From NCBI GenBank assembly GCA_020160935.1, contig JAIUPL010000034.1, forward strand, positions 1 to 57,299: DNA of 57,299 nt. The letters are read 5' to 3'. Below the pieces are notes generated by a model. It saw only the letters and a program-made list of their open reading frames with translations, made no database searches and was not told the DNA's origin. Both the position numbers and the translations under genes were made by a program. Shown piece after piece: positions 1-9,036 of the stretch; positions within the stretch are counted from its first letter, which is position 1, and each line of letters begins with the position of its first letter. Origin of the DNA: Bacteroidota bacterium (GTDB taxonomy: Bacteria > Bacteroidota > Bacteroidia > Chitinophagales > Saprospiraceae).

Positions 1-2
1 AA

Positions 3-659
3 ACCTTGTCGGAAATAGGCAATTCTGGCGTGCACATTTTCGATATCTGTACCCGCAAAGTGCTGTATTTCTCCCTGAATTTTGGCGCCCTGCTTGGCTA
101 CTCCCCTACCGATTATGAAGTGAGCGGCCAGCGCTTTTTTGAAAATATCATTCACCCCGACGACAAACTGGCGCTCAGCAAAAACGGCGTCGCTACCTTC
201 AGGATATTTAATAGTTTGCCGGTAGCGGAAAAAATGCATTACAAGTTGATCCAGGAGTACCGGATGATGGATGCGCAGGGCAAATACAAACGCCTGATCG
301 AGCAATATCAAATACTGGAATTAGACAAAAAAGGGCAAATGTGGCTCCTGGTCGGCATTGTAGACCTGTCGCCCAATCAGGAAGACATCAACGGGATCAA
401 ATGCCAGTTTATCAATTTCAAAACCGGAAAATCGATTCCTTCGGAAGCCCCCGAAAAAACATCGTATGAACTCACCAAACGAGAACTCGAAATCCTGAAA
501 CTCGTCAAAGACGGCTACCTGAGCAAGGAAATTTCCAACAGGCTCTCTATCAGTTTGCACACCGTCAATACCCATCGGCAAAGGTTCCTGGAGAAACTCG
601 GGGCCAACAACTCTTTCGAAGCCGTCACTTTTGCATCCCGCTACGGACTGCTGGGATAG
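3..659 (+). CDS. PAS-LuxR family transcriptional regulator (5' truncated by window edge)
   Basis: The frame is open to the first base, so the real start lies upstream. A TTG at 6 is the first possible start inside the window. About 130 residues look like a PAS domain (HPDDK motif near residue 50, then a strand-rich segment ending in LLVGIVDLS). A linker follows, and then a C-terminal GerE/LuxR helix-turn-helix at about residues 155-215 with the typical LTKRELEIL, SKEIS and HTVNTHR segments. It is likely a DNA-binding regulator responding to a ligand or partner sensed by the PAS domain. There is no receiver domain in the visible part. The PAS-LuxR arrangement is common in Bacteroidota. The target is unknown; the downstream gene at 882 is separated by about 220 bases. 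Confidence 0.85.
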   Translation, partial: TLSEIGNSGVHIFDICTRKVLYFSLNFGALLGYSPTDYEVSGQRFFENIIHPDDKLALSKNGVATFRIFNSLPVAEKMHYKLIQEYRMMDAQGKYKRLIEQYQILELDKKGQMWLLVGIVDLSPNQEDINGIKCQFINFKTGKSIPSEAPEKTSYELTKRELEILKLVKDGYLSKEISNRLSISLHTVNTHRQRFLEKLGANNSFEAVTFASRYGLLG

Positions 660-881
660 GAATACTGATAAATCAGTATTGTGCAGGAGGAAGGCCGGTA
701 AGACCTTTGTACTGTAATTATTCACCTGACAAAACAGTCGATTACGCCCCGTCGAGGGTACAATTTCAGAATAATCCGGTTGAACTGCCGGATTGTCCTA
801 CTACCCTTTTGTGCCTTGCCGACACCTTTGTATGGTCAAATCGTACAAGCATTTTTTTGAAACGAACAACCCTTTTGCAAG

Positions 882-1616
882 ATGAAACAGATCAATTCAA
901 CACGAAAAAGCGAAAAAATCACCGGCGCGTTTTTTATCGCTGCTTCCAGCACGGCCATCCTGGCGGTGTTGTTGTACAACCCCGTTTTACAGCCTTCCGA
1001 TGTACTCACCGCGGCCGCCCATGCATCCACCCGGGTGTCGCTGGGCGCGCTGTTCGACCTCTTGCTGGCCATTTCCAATATCGGCACGGGCATCATGCTG
1101 TATCCAAAATTAAAAAGATACAGCGAAAGTTGGGGACTGGGTTATGCGCTCTTCCGCCTGCTGGAAGTGGTTTTTATTTTGATCGGCGTGGTCAGCATGT
1201 TGTCGATCGTATCGCTCGGCAGTGCATCTGAAAACCTGTCCGGCAATGAACTGATTTCGATGCAGGCGGGCGCAGGTATCCTGAAAACGATCTATGCCTG
1301 GTGTTTTATCCTGGGCCCTCATTTTATGCTGGGCGTCAATACCTTCATTTACAGCAGTATTTTCTTTCTGAGCGGGCTGGTTCCGCGCCGACTGTCCACT
1401 TTCGGAATACTGGGGGCAGTGCTGATTTTCATGGGCGCTGTTCTGGAAATTGTCGGAATTATCCCGCATTTCTCTTCTGAAATAATGGTGCTGGCATTGC
1501 CCATTGCCTTGTACGAAATGGTGCTGGCAGGCTGGCTCATCGCCCGTGGATTCAAGCAGGAAGAAACCAGCCCCATCGATTCATTTTCATCACAAATGCC
1601 TCATTACCAACACTAA
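882..1616 (+). CDS. DUF4386 family integral membrane protein
   Basis: A 244-residue hydrophobic protein with about six predicted membrane segments (near residues 14-37, 57-77, 86-110, 130-155, 168-190 and 197-220). The N-terminal pattern (KITGAFFIAAS) and overall spacing match DUF4386, a family of unknown function found widely in Bacteroidota and Firmicutes. The ATG at 882 begins just ahead of the charged N-terminus and is the natural start. The next gene, a dehydrogenase, starts 28 bases after its stop on the same strand, so the two are probably co-transcribed. In other genomes DUF4386 proteins often sit beside regulators and oxidoreductases. No catalytic motif is visible and I propose no function. 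Confidence 0.85.
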   Translation: MKQINSTRKSEKITGAFFIAASSTAILAVLLYNPVLQPSDVLTAAAHASTRVSLGALFDLLLAISNIGTGIMLYPKLKRYSESWGLGYALFRLLEVVFILIGVVSMLSIVSLGSASENLSGNELISMQAGAGILKTIYAWCFILGPHFMLGVNTFIYSSIFFLSGLVPRRLSTFGILGAVLIFMGAVLEIVGIIPHFSSEIMVLALPIALYEMVLAGWLIARGFKQEETSPIDSFSSQMPHYQH

Positions 1617-1644
1617 TAACCAATAACAAATAACGAATAACCAC

Positions 1645-2550
1645 ATGAACGCAGTTGTTTATAAAAAATACGGAACCCCGGATGTGCTGGAATTAACGGA
1701 CATCCCACGACCAACGCCCAAAGCCAATGAAGTGCTGATCAAAATACACGCTACCAGCGTCACAGCAGGCGACTGGCGTTTGCGGAAAGCCGACCCGTTT
1801 TTAGCCCGAATTTTCAACGGACTGTTCAAACCCAGTCGGGTAAAAGTCCTGGGATTCGAACTGGCGGGCGTCGTCGAGCAGGTCGGAGAAAAAGTGCAGT
1901 CGTTCCAAATTGGCGACCCGGTGTTCGCATTCTGCGGCCTGCGTTTCGGCGGATATGCCGAGTACACCTGCCTGCCTGCCAACGACCTCATAGCCATCAA
2001 ACCCGCCAATATGACCTTTGAAGAAGCGGCCACGGTGCCTGTCGGCGGACTGACAGCATGGCGGTTCCTGAAACAAAACGGCCTCAAAGCAGGCGATCAG
2101 GTGCTGGTGTACGGCGCCTCGGGCAGCGTGGGCACTTTTGCCGTTCAGATCGCGAAGGCCGCTGGCGCTGAAGTGACCGCCGTTTGCAGCACTGCCAATA
2201 TCGAACTCGTCAAGCGGCTCGGCGCCGACCACGTCATCGATTACACGCAAGAGGATTTTACGAGTACAGAGGCGCGTTTCGACATCGTGTTCGACGCCGT
2301 GGGCAAAACCTCCAAATCCGCCTGCAAGCATTTATTAAAGACAGGAGGCCGATACACCACCGTAGCCAAAAACCCGAAATCCAATCCGGGCGATTTGCAG
2401 GAATTGAAGCGCCTCATCGAAGCCGGAAAACTCATCAGTGTGATCGACCGAACCTACCCGCTCGAACAGATCAGAGAGGCCCATACCTATGTGGAATCTT
2501 TCCGAAAAAAAGGAAACGTGGCCATCCGCGTATTGCCTGAAGCATCCTGA
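1645..2550 (+). CDS. NAD(P)-dependent alcohol dehydrogenase / quinone oxidoreductase-like protein (MDR superfamily)
   Basis: A 301-residue medium-chain dehydrogenase/reductase. Residues 1-125 form the GroES-like domain (VLIKIHATSVTAGDWR near 30-45, FELAGVVEQVG near 71-81). A Rossmann fold follows, with the nucleotide-binding GASGSVG at 157-163 and LGADHVIDY further on. The cysteine/histidine zinc ligands of classical alcohol dehydrogenases are absent, which points to the zinc-free quinone oxidoreductase/reticulon-4-interacting branch. These enzymes use NAD(P)H to reduce quinones or activated enones. It probably shares a transcript with the DUF4386 gene 28 bases upstream. The substrate cannot be read from the sequence. 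Confidence 0.9.
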   Translation: MNAVVYKKYGTPDVLELTDIPRPTPKANEVLIKIHATSVTAGDWRLRKADPFLARIFNGLFKPSRVKVLGFELAGVVEQVGEKVQSFQIGDPVFAFCGLRFGGYAEYTCLPANDLIAIKPANMTFEEAATVPVGGLTAWRFLKQNGLKAGDQVLVYGASGSVGTFAVQIAKAAGAEVTAVCSTANIELVKRLGADHVIDYTQEDFTSTEARFDIVFDAVGKTSKSACKHLLKTGGRYTTVAKNPKSNPGDLQELKRLIEAGKLISVIDRTYPLEQIREAHTYVESFRKKGNVAIRVLPEAS

Positions 2551-2624
2551 ACCTGCCTCGGGAAGACCGGAAGTCCGGAAAAAACCGCATCGATACAACC
2601 AACACTTTCAAGCCTTTTTTCAAA

Positions 2625-4952
2625 ATGAAAAACGCTCTTGCATTTGCCCTGCTTTGCTGGGCCAGCATTTCTCTTGCTCAAAACGCTGCCAATTATACCG
2701 TCAGCGGCACAATTACAGACGCTGCTTCCGGCGAAACCCTCATCGGGGTGACGGTACGCGCCGAAAATGGCGCCGGCGTCGTGTCCAATGAATACGGCTT
2801 CTATTCGCTCACGCTGGCCGAAGGAGCGCACACGTTCAGTTTCGCTTACCTGGGCTACCTTACCATGAACCGCGAACTGGTTTTACATCAAAATCAAAAG
2901 TTGGACATTGCGCTTTCCGACAACACCACCTTGCTGGGCGAAATCGAAATCAAGGCAGAAAAACGGGAAGAACACGTAGAACGGGCGCTGATGGGCGTCG
3001 AAAAAATCAACATGGCGGATTTGAAATCGCTGCCCATGCTGCTGGGCGAACGCGACGTGTTGAAAACCATCCAACTCCTGCCCGGCGTCAAATCTGCCGG
3101 CGAAGGGAATACCGGCTTTTACGTTCGCGGCGGCGCGGCCGACCAGAACCTGATCCTGCTCGACGAAGCACCGGTGTACAACGCCAGCCACCTGCTCGGC
3201 TTTTTCAGCACCTTCAATGCCGATGCCGTCAAAGATGCCACCCTGTACAAAGGCAGTATGCCGCCGCAATACGGAGGCCGCATTTCATCGGTGCTGGACA
3301 TCAAAATGAACGACGGAAACAACCAGAAGTATGAGTTAAGTGGCGGCATCGGACTCATTTCGAGCAAACTCAACGTCGAAGGCCCGATCCAGAAAGGCAA
3401 GGGCTCGATTCTGGTGACGGCGCGCCGCACCTACCTCGATCTGCTGCTCCTGACCTCGAAAGATTCGATCAGAAAATCCACCGTGTTGTATTTCTACGAC
3501 CTGAACACCAAGGTGAATTATCAAATCGACAGCCGCAACCGGATTTTTATCAGCGGCTACTTCGGTCGCGATGTGCTGCGTTTCGGCAGCGGCTCGTTCG
3601 GCGTCAACTGGGGCAATGCAACGGCTACCCTGCGCTGGAATCATTTGTTCAGCGACCGCCTGTTTTCCAATACTTCCCTGATTTTCAGCAACTACGACAA
3701 CAACATTGCGATCAAATTCGGCGCCAACGACTTCAGAATTTCCTCACGCATCAAGGACTACAACCTGAAACAGGATTTTCAGTGGTACCCGAACAGCCGC
3801 AACACGGTAAAATACGGGTTTCAAATCATCAACCACACCATTACGCCCAGCAGCGTCGATGCCAGCGAGACATCCGAACTGGTCGGCAACAACGCCGCTC
3901 AAAAAAGATATGGCCTGGAAAGCGCCGCTTTCATCAGCCACGAATGGCAGGCCGGCAAGCGCCTGAACCTGACCTACGGCATACGCATATCCGATTTTGC
4001 GGTGCTGGGCGACGGCGATTTTTACACCTATGATGCCGATGGAAAAATTGTGACGACCACCACGTATGGCAAAGGGGAAGTAGTAAAAAATTACCTCGTG
4101 CCCGAGCCCCGCATCACGGGCAGCCTTCGCCTGACGGAACGCAGTTCGATCAAGGCAGGTTACACGCGCAATGCACAGTACCTGCACCTGCTGTCGAACA
4201 GCACGGCTTCCAACCCGACCGACTTGTGGATGCCGACGACCAACAATGTGAAAGCGGAAATTGCCGACCAGGTTTCGCTGGGCTGGTTCCGGAATTTCGG
4301 AACGGAGTCCGAATACGAGTTTTCCGTAGAAACCTATTACAAAAGCATGTTGAACCAAATCGATTACCGAAATGGTGCAGAAATCCAGGGCAATCCCAAC
4401 CCCGAAGCCGACCTGCTCTACGGTTCCGGCAGGGCATACGGCCTGGAACTGTTGTTGAAGAAAAAAGCCGGGCGTTTCAACGGATGGATCAGTTACACCC
4501 TCGCCCGTACGGAGCGCAAAATACCGGGCATCAACAACGGGAATTATTATGCCGCCAAACAGGATCGCACGCACGACCTCAGCATCGTCGCCATGTATCA
4601 ACTGAACCAGCGCTGGCAATTGAGCGCAAACTGGGTTTATTATACCGGCAACGCGGTCACGTTCCCCAGCGGAAAATACGAGATAAACGGATCGACTACT
4701 TACTACTACACGGAGCGCAACGGCCACCGCATGCCCGACTACCACCGCCTCGATCTGGGCGCTGTTTTTCAGGCAAAAAAGACCAAACGTTTCGAGTCGG
4801 AATGGGCATTTTCCATCTACAACGCGTACAGCCGTAAGAATGCCTACACCATTATGTTCCGCGATTCGGAAACCCGCCCGGGCACTACGGAAGCCGTCAA
4901 AACATCTTTGTTCAGCATCGTTCCCAGTGTATCGTGGAATTTCAGGTTTTAG
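2625..4952 (+). CDS. TonB-dependent receptor with carboxypeptidase-like regulatory domain
   Basis: A 775-residue outer-membrane receptor. A signal peptide of about 18 residues ends in SLAQ. A carboxypeptidase D regulatory-like (beta-sandwich) domain covers about 25-105, a plug domain about 125-235 (motifs LPGVKSAGEG, FYVRGG, YNASHLLGFF, PPQYGGR), and the rest is a 22-strand barrel ending in the aromatic WNFRF expected for outer-membrane insertion. It is shorter than SusC proteins and lacks a SusD partner, so it resembles the siderophore/peptide-type receptors found next to DUF4249 lipoproteins, and one follows here after 41 bases. It presumably imports a ligand with TonB-ExbBD energy; the ligand is unknown. 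Confidence 0.93.
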   Translation: MKNALAFALLCWASISLAQNAANYTVSGTITDAASGETLIGVTVRAENGAGVVSNEYGFYSLTLAEGAHTFSFAYLGYLTMNRELVLHQNQKLDIALSDNTTLLGEIEIKAEKREEHVERALMGVEKINMADLKSLPMLLGERDVLKTIQLLPGVKSAGEGNTGFYVRGGAADQNLILLDEAPVYNASHLLGFFSTFNADAVKDATLYKGSMPPQYGGRISSVLDIKMNDGNNQKYELSGGIGLISSKLNVEGPIQKGKGSILVTARRTYLDLLLLTSKDSIRKSTVLYFYDLNTKVNYQIDSRNRIFISGYFGRDVLRFGSGSFGVNWGNATATLRWNHLFSDRLFSNTSLIFSNYDNNIAIKFGANDFRISSRIKDYNLKQDFQWYPNSRNTVKYGFQIINHTITPSSVDASETSELVGNNAAQKRYGLESAAFISHEWQAGKRLNLTYGIRISDFAVLGDGDFYTYDADGKIVTTTTYGKGEVVKNYLVPEPRITGSLRLTERSSIKAGYTRNAQYLHLLSNSTASNPTDLWMPTTNNVKAEIADQVSLGWFRNFGTESEYEFSVETYYKSMLNQIDYRNGAEIQGNPNPEADLLYGSGRAYGLELLLKKKAGRFNGWISYTLARTERKIPGINNGNYYAAKQDRTHDLSIVAMYQLNQRWQLSANWVYYTGNAVTFPSGKYEINGSTTYYYTERNGHRMPDYHRLDLGAVFQAKKTKRFESEWAFSIYNAYSRKNAYTIMFRDSETRPGTTEAVKTSLFSIVPSVSWNFRF

Positions 4953-4993
4953 AGCAACACATTCACTATCAATCACTCACACCAACCATTATC

Positions 4994-5797
4994 ATGAAAT
5001 ACTTTGCTAAATTTTCGCTGTTTCTGGCCCTGCCTGCCCTACTTTTGATTTCCTGTGACCAGGAAGAAATCATCGAACTGGACTTGAACGGCGCGCCGGC
5101 ACAATACGTTATTGAAGGCAGCGTGACGGACGAAGCGAAACCGTTTCAGGTGCGCATTTCCAAAACCGTGGAGGTTGATCAGCCCAATGATTTTCCGGCG
5201 GTCAGCGGCGCCGTGGTTGTTATCAGCGATGATTCCGGCCGGATCGATACCTTGTCGGAAACCTTGCCTGGCATGTATGAAACCACGCAGGCCATTCCCG
5301 GCGCTTCGGGGCGCACGTACACCTTGCAGGTTTGGGTAGCGGGGCATTATTTTTCTGCACATTCCACCATGCCGGCCTTGGTGCCATTTCAGGATTTGCG
5401 GGTAATACCGTTGCCATTTGGCGGCGAAAACACCCTTGTGATGACACCTGTGTTTACCGATCCGGCCGGTCTGGGCAACAATTATCAGTTTGTACAAAGC
5501 AACAATGGCGTGCGCCAGCCGTATATTTTTGTGGCCGACGACCGAAACAATGACGGCGCACAAATCAGTACCTTGTTGCTTTCTCCCGATCTGGAAACCT
5601 TGAAAGGCGATACCGTTTCCGTGGAAATGCGCAACATCGACCGCGCTACATACAAATACTTCGTGGCGCTGGATGCTTCCAATGGCAACGGCCCAAACGC
5701 CAGCGTGCCCGCCAATCCGAACAACAACTTTGAAGGCGCTTGTCTGGGCTATTTTGCGGCATACACCGTACAGCGGAAAAGTGTGATTGTGGAGTAA
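4994..5797 (+). CDS. DUF4249 domain-containing lipoprotein
   Basis: A 267-residue lipoprotein. I chose the ATG at 4994 because it begins a canonical lipoprotein signal (MKYFAKF, hydrophobic core, LLIS-C with Cys21). The ORF extends upstream to 4934, but that stretch overlaps the receptor's 3' end and is not signal-like. The body matches DUF4249: the early YVIEGSVTDE strand, an immunoglobulin-like segment with VVISDDSG, and the family's closing GYFAAY segment. DUF4249 proteins are typically encoded directly after a TonB-dependent receptor in Bacteroidota and are thought to be surface or periplasmic accessories to it. The 41-base gap supports one operon with the receptor. Confidence 0.88.
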   Translation: MKYFAKFSLFLALPALLLISCDQEEIIELDLNGAPAQYVIEGSVTDEAKPFQVRISKTVEVDQPNDFPAVSGAVVVISDDSGRIDTLSETLPGMYETTQAIPGASGRTYTLQVWVAGHYFSAHSTMPALVPFQDLRVIPLPFGGENTLVMTPVFTDPAGLGNNYQFVQSNNGVRQPYIFVADDRNNDGAQISTLLLSPDLETLKGDTVSVEMRNIDRATYKYFVALDASNGNGPNASVPANPNNNFEGACLGYFAAYTVQRKSVIVE

Positions 5798-6036
5798 AAC
5801 GAAGAAAAATCAATTGGCTAGAAATTTATCCTCGTACAATGGGATCAACAATGACGATTTTATCCGGACGCAATACCCGTTGGGACTGACGCCGGATTTT
5901 GTGTATCGGGTGCAGTTTTATCTCCAAAAACCATGTTTTACATTTCCCTTACATCCTTTTACACCGGGCCTGCCGGGGCTGGTGCACATGCCCGATAATT
6001 TTGCTGCATTGTTTCACAGCACTCAACTACAATGCT

Positions 6037-7125
6037 ATGCGTTACCCTCTTTTTATTCTCCCCTTGATGACATTCAGTTTTTTTTGCTGCCAACAGATAC
6101 CAGGCATCGAACCACCTTTGGCAGCAAGTCTGCACACATCGGTTGCCAGCACATCCGATAGCACCCGTTCAGAAAAAGCGGTATCCGACAGAAAATTGGT
6201 CATCCGTTCGCTGGATGGCGGACAAACCTGGGAAGATGTCAGTACCGGCATTCCCAAAGATGTGTTGGCAGGTCATATCATGGCGCAGGAAAACGAAGTA
6301 CTGTTGGCCGGCGATGGACTGTATCGCTTGAGCAACAACGATGCGGCACTGAAATGGGAAAAGGATTTTTTCTGGAAAGATGAAATCACCGGCATTTTTC
6401 CGGGTAAAAAAGGCCCTTACTTCTGCAAACTGGGCGCCGGTTTTTACCGCGAAATACCTCAGACAGGCGTATGGGTAGCCATGCACGAAACCCTGCCCGA
6501 CCCCTTCGTTCGGGCCGTACTCGAAACATCCAATGGCGTTTTGCTGGCTGGCTGCAACAGCGGAATTTACAAATCCACAGATGATGGCAAACACTGGAAG
6601 CGGGTTTTTGAAGGAGAAATGATACTCCGATTTGCAGAAGCCGACGGTATTCTTCTCGGCGGCGGTCAGAGAGGCTTGTTGCGCTCCACTGACAGCGGCG
6701 AACACTGGGATCGTGTATTGTCGGAAGAAGCCGCTATAAGAAAAATCGACCGCAGTAATAATCGTTTGCTGGCACTGTCGAACGATATCCGGCCCTGGCA
6801 GGACGCGCTGGCCGACAAAAACGAGGTGATCAACACACTGCGCTTTTCCGATGATGGAGGCAAAACCTGGCAAGGCATGAATGATGCCTTCCGTTCGCTG
6901 CGGTTTATTTATCGCCCTCATGCCGACATTTCGCCATCCTGGATCATCAACGACATTCAGCAGGCGGGCAAATACCTGTTTTGCAGCCTCGATGCGGGTA
7001 TCTTCCGCTCTTCGGATCAGGGCAAATCCTGGCAATTGGTGTACGAGGCCGATGTGCCCGACTGGATAGCGCAACTGACGGTTTGCGACGGGGTGATTTA
7101 TGCCGTACTGAGCGCCGGTTGTTGA
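6037..7125 (+). CDS. Lipoprotein with BNR/sialidase-type beta-propeller repeats
   Basis: A 362-residue protein starting at the ATG at 6037, which gives a lipoprotein signal (MRYPLFIL, then SFFC-C with Cys17/18). The body contains repeated Asp-box (BNR) motifs of the S-x-D-x-G-x-x-W type: RSLDGGQTW, KSTDDGKHW, RSTDSGEHW, FSDDGGKTW and SSDQGKSW. These mark a sialidase/Vps10/Ycf48-like propeller. No sialidase catalytic arginine triad is obvious, so a binding or assembly role is more likely than glycosidase activity. It ends abruptly with a terminal cysteine shortly after the last repeat, so slight C-terminal shortening is possible. The 240 bases upstream, after the DUF4249 gene, contain no convincing gene. 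Confidence 0.8.
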   Translation: MRYPLFILPLMTFSFFCCQQIPGIEPPLAASLHTSVASTSDSTRSEKAVSDRKLVIRSLDGGQTWEDVSTGIPKDVLAGHIMAQENEVLLAGDGLYRLSNNDAALKWEKDFFWKDEITGIFPGKKGPYFCKLGAGFYREIPQTGVWVAMHETLPDPFVRAVLETSNGVLLAGCNSGIYKSTDDGKHWKRVFEGEMILRFAEADGILLGGGQRGLLRSTDSGEHWDRVLSEEAAIRKIDRSNNRLLALSNDIRPWQDALADKNEVINTLRFSDDGGKTWQGMNDAFRSLRFIYRPHADISPSWIINDIQQAGKYLFCSLDAGIFRSSDQGKSWQLVYEADVPDWIAQLTVCDGVIYAVLSAGC

Positions 7126-7169
7126 TATAAGTGTATGTTTGGGGGCTATTTGAGAACAAAAACTCCACT

Positions 7170-7910
7170 ATGCTCAGAACATACCTGCAAGGAAAAATAC
7201 CTTTTAACTGGCAACTGGGGTTGTTGCTCGTGCTGTTGTTCAGCATATCGCGGTTTGCAGCCGTTTTGCACGGACTACAAACGGGCAACAACCTTTTCCT
7301 GACAACGCTTTTTGTGTTGATGGCGATGTTGCCATTTCTCCTGCTTTCCAAAGAAGGGCGAAGGCGCGTGAAAATACAGCGCCCGGCAGGCGTGCTGCCG
7401 CTGCTCTATTCGCTGCTGCTGGGCATGGGCATCAGTGCGCTCATTTACGCCCTCGGCCAATGGCTGTATGGCAGCGAACTATCCAATTGGTTCCGGTATA
7501 TCGGCGAATCGTATCCCGTTCGGATCACCGAACTTTCCGAGGCCGACAAACGCATTTATTTTATCGTTTTTGTCTCCATCGGTGTCACTTTCAGCCCGCT
7601 CGGTGAAGAGTTGTTTTACCGTGGACTGGTACACGGCGCTTTTGCCCAGCAACTGGGCGAACAAAAAGCCGCCCTCCTCGATAGCGCCGCTTTCAGTGTG
7701 GTGCACCTGGCGCATTTCGGACTGATTTTCCACCTGGGCGCCTGGAGTTTTTACCCGGTGCCGGCCTTGCTATGGATGTCGTGCATGTTCGCGACGGGCC
7801 TGCTGTTCAACTATTGCAAAAACCTGTGCGGTTCTGTTTGGGGGGCGGTCGTTTGCCACATGGGGTTCAATGTGGCGATGACGTATTTGATTTTTTACCG
7901 GATATATTGA
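7170..7910 (+). CDS. CPBP family intramembrane metalloprotease (CAAX protease-like)
   Basis: A 246-residue polytopic membrane protein. The ATG at 7170 is preferred over a TTG/GTG-type extension to 7131 because it immediately precedes the first basic/hydrophobic segment. Motif 1 of the ABI/CPBP family is intact (GEELFYRG at 145-152, catalytic Glu146/Glu147). Motif 2 supplies a histidine in FSVVHLAHFG (about 175-184), and motif 3 is the HMGFN at 220-224. These residues form the glutamate/histidine metal site of Rce1-type intramembrane proteases. In bacteria such proteins may process peptides or confer self-immunity to bacteriocins. No bacteriocin gene is visible next to it, so the substrate is unknown. 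Confidence 0.9.
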   Translation: MLRTYLQGKIPFNWQLGLLLVLLFSISRFAAVLHGLQTGNNLFLTTLFVLMAMLPFLLLSKEGRRRVKIQRPAGVLPLLYSLLLGMGISALIYALGQWLYGSELSNWFRYIGESYPVRITELSEADKRIYFIVFVSIGVTFSPLGEELFYRGLVHGAFAQQLGEQKAALLDSAAFSVVHLAHFGLIFHLGAWSFYPVPALLWMSCMFATGLLFNYCKNLCGSVWGAVVCHMGFNVAMTYLIFYRIY

Positions 7911-7919
7911 TGCCCCGCT

Positions 7920-8822
7920 CTACCCCATCAGTTCGCACATGTAAATTCTGATGGCTCTTCCGATCCTTTTGTTGTACACCAGGTAATGGTTGTCGTTTGA
8001 AATATACACGCGGGCATCTTCTTCCAGTCCAATGGCCGTAGTGAGGCGTTTTTTATTCAAGCCTGACAGGTCGATGCGATAAATGCTGTGAGGGCCCGCT
8101 TCCATCGACGAGAAATAAATCCACTTTCCATTTCGGTCATACACTGGCCAGCCATCCAGTGCAAAAGGCGTATTTGTCAGGTTTTTTATAGTGCGGGTAT
8201 TCACATCCATCACATATACATCGTCTTCTGCGTCGTTGTTGCGCAGGTAAACGATTTGCTTCATATCAGGGGCATAGCGTGCGCAGGTTTCATTATCGGG
8301 TGTATCAGTGAGCCGCGTGGTAGTACCCGCAGCAATATCGTATTGGTAAATATCGAGCGACCCATTGCCTGCTGTCGAATTGTACAGGAGCAATTTCCCG
8401 TCGGGGCTGAAATAAGGATGGATGTCTCTGGCAGCATTTCGGGTGAGGCGCCGAATGGAATCCCCGCTTACTGCCATGAGGTATATTTCCTCGTTGCCAT
8501 CGCGGTCGCTTACAAATGCGATGTATTTATTGTCAGGGCTCAGGTCGGGGAAATTGTTGTTAAAACCATCGTTTGAAATATTTACCTGTTTTTTTGAGGC
8601 AATGTCCATCACAACCAGTTGCCAATGACCCGATTCATTGGACTGATACAGCACTTTCCGATTGTCGGCAAACAGCCGAGGGAAAGCCGTTTCATATGTC
8701 ACAGGATCGGTCAGCATGCTGCAATTGGACAATTGAGCGCCTGCATCGGCAGACCAGCCAATACAGACCAGAAAGGCAGGCAGCATACGGTGGCGGAGGG
8801 AATCTGACAGTTTGAAGATCAT
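7920..8822 (-). CDS. TolB-like WD40/PD40 beta-propeller protein, secreted
   Basis: A 300-residue minus-strand protein. I chose the ATG at 8822. The frame continues to a TTG at 8861, but the shorter form starts with a clean signal peptide (hydrophobic MLPAFLVCIGW, cleavage near DAGAQ). The mature part is a string of PD40 repeats, recognisable from SPDNKYIAFVSDRDGNEEIYLM, SPDGKLLLYNS, APDMKQIVYLRN and DRNGKWIYFSS. This is the propeller of TolB and of many Bacteroidota periplasmic proteins. It is convergent with the CPBP gene, with 9 bases between the stops. It lacks the TolB N-terminal domain, so it is not the Tol-Pal TolB itself. Its role is probably ligand or protein binding. Confidence 0.85.
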   Translation of the reverse strand: MIFKLSDSLRHRMLPAFLVCIGWSADAGAQLSNCSMLTDPVTYETAFPRLFADNRKVLYQSNESGHWQLVVMDIASKKQVNISNDGFNNNFPDLSPDNKYIAFVSDRDGNEEIYLMAVSGDSIRRLTRNAARDIHPYFSPDGKLLLYNSTAGNGSLDIYQYDIAAGTTTRLTDTPDNETCARYAPDMKQIVYLRNNDAEDDVYVMDVNTRTIKNLTNTPFALDGWPVYDRNGKWIYFSSMEAGPHSIYRIDLSGLNKKRLTTAIGLEEDARVYISNDNHYLVYNKRIGRAIRIYMCELMG

Positions 8823-8972
8823 ACCTTTTTTGATTTTGAACCTGTTTGGAAATAGTTTCAAAGTGAATGGCTAATTCAAGGAGCAGGCATTTCGGCAGAA
8901 GTTGCATACTGTCGACGTCTTTTCACCGCTCGTTTGCTCAAACAAGCAGTGTCAATAAAATTCGGAAAATTA

Positions 8973-9004
8973 TTTGCGCAACCAATTGGTTTCGCGTAAA
9001 TTTG
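8973..9004 (+). promoter_or_regulatory. Bacteroidota-type promoter for the ArsR/SRPBCC operon
   Basis: TTTG at 8973-8976 (-33 element), a 20-base spacer, and TAAATTTG at 8997-9004 (-7 element, perfect TAnnTTTG). Spacing and both boxes match the promoter used by the primary sigma factor in Bacteroidota. The start of transcription would be around 9010, about 27 bases before the ATG at 9037. Confidence 0.65.
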
Positions 9005-9019
9005 CAACCAATTAGTTGC
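8978..9019 (+). promoter_or_regulatory. Paired operator-like palindromes overlapping the arsR-type promoter
   Basis: Two copies of GCAACCAATT(g/a)GTT(t/g)C lie at 8978-8993 and 9004-9019, their starts 26 bases apart. The core AACCAATTGGTT (8980-8991) is a perfect 12-base palindrome, and the second copy is a near-perfect 16-base palindrome. The first sits between the -33 and -7 boxes and the second covers the -7 end and the expected transcription start. This is the layout of a repressor operator, and the obvious candidate repressor is the ArsR-family product encoded at 9037. Confidence 0.55.
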
Positions 9020-9036
9020 ACAACTTGCCTTTACCC

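Noticed and set aside
3744-4976. Long minus-strand open frame (410 codons) opposite the first TonB receptor
   Set aside because: It lies entirely antisense to a well-supported receptor gene, and its product is rich in the residues expected of a reversed GC-balanced frame, with no domain.
5787-6161. A 124-codon frame between the DUF4249 and BNR-lipoprotein genes
   Set aside because: Part of it (NDDFIRTQYPLGLTPDFV) reads vaguely protein-like, but it overlaps the next gene's start in another frame and has no family resemblance or signal.
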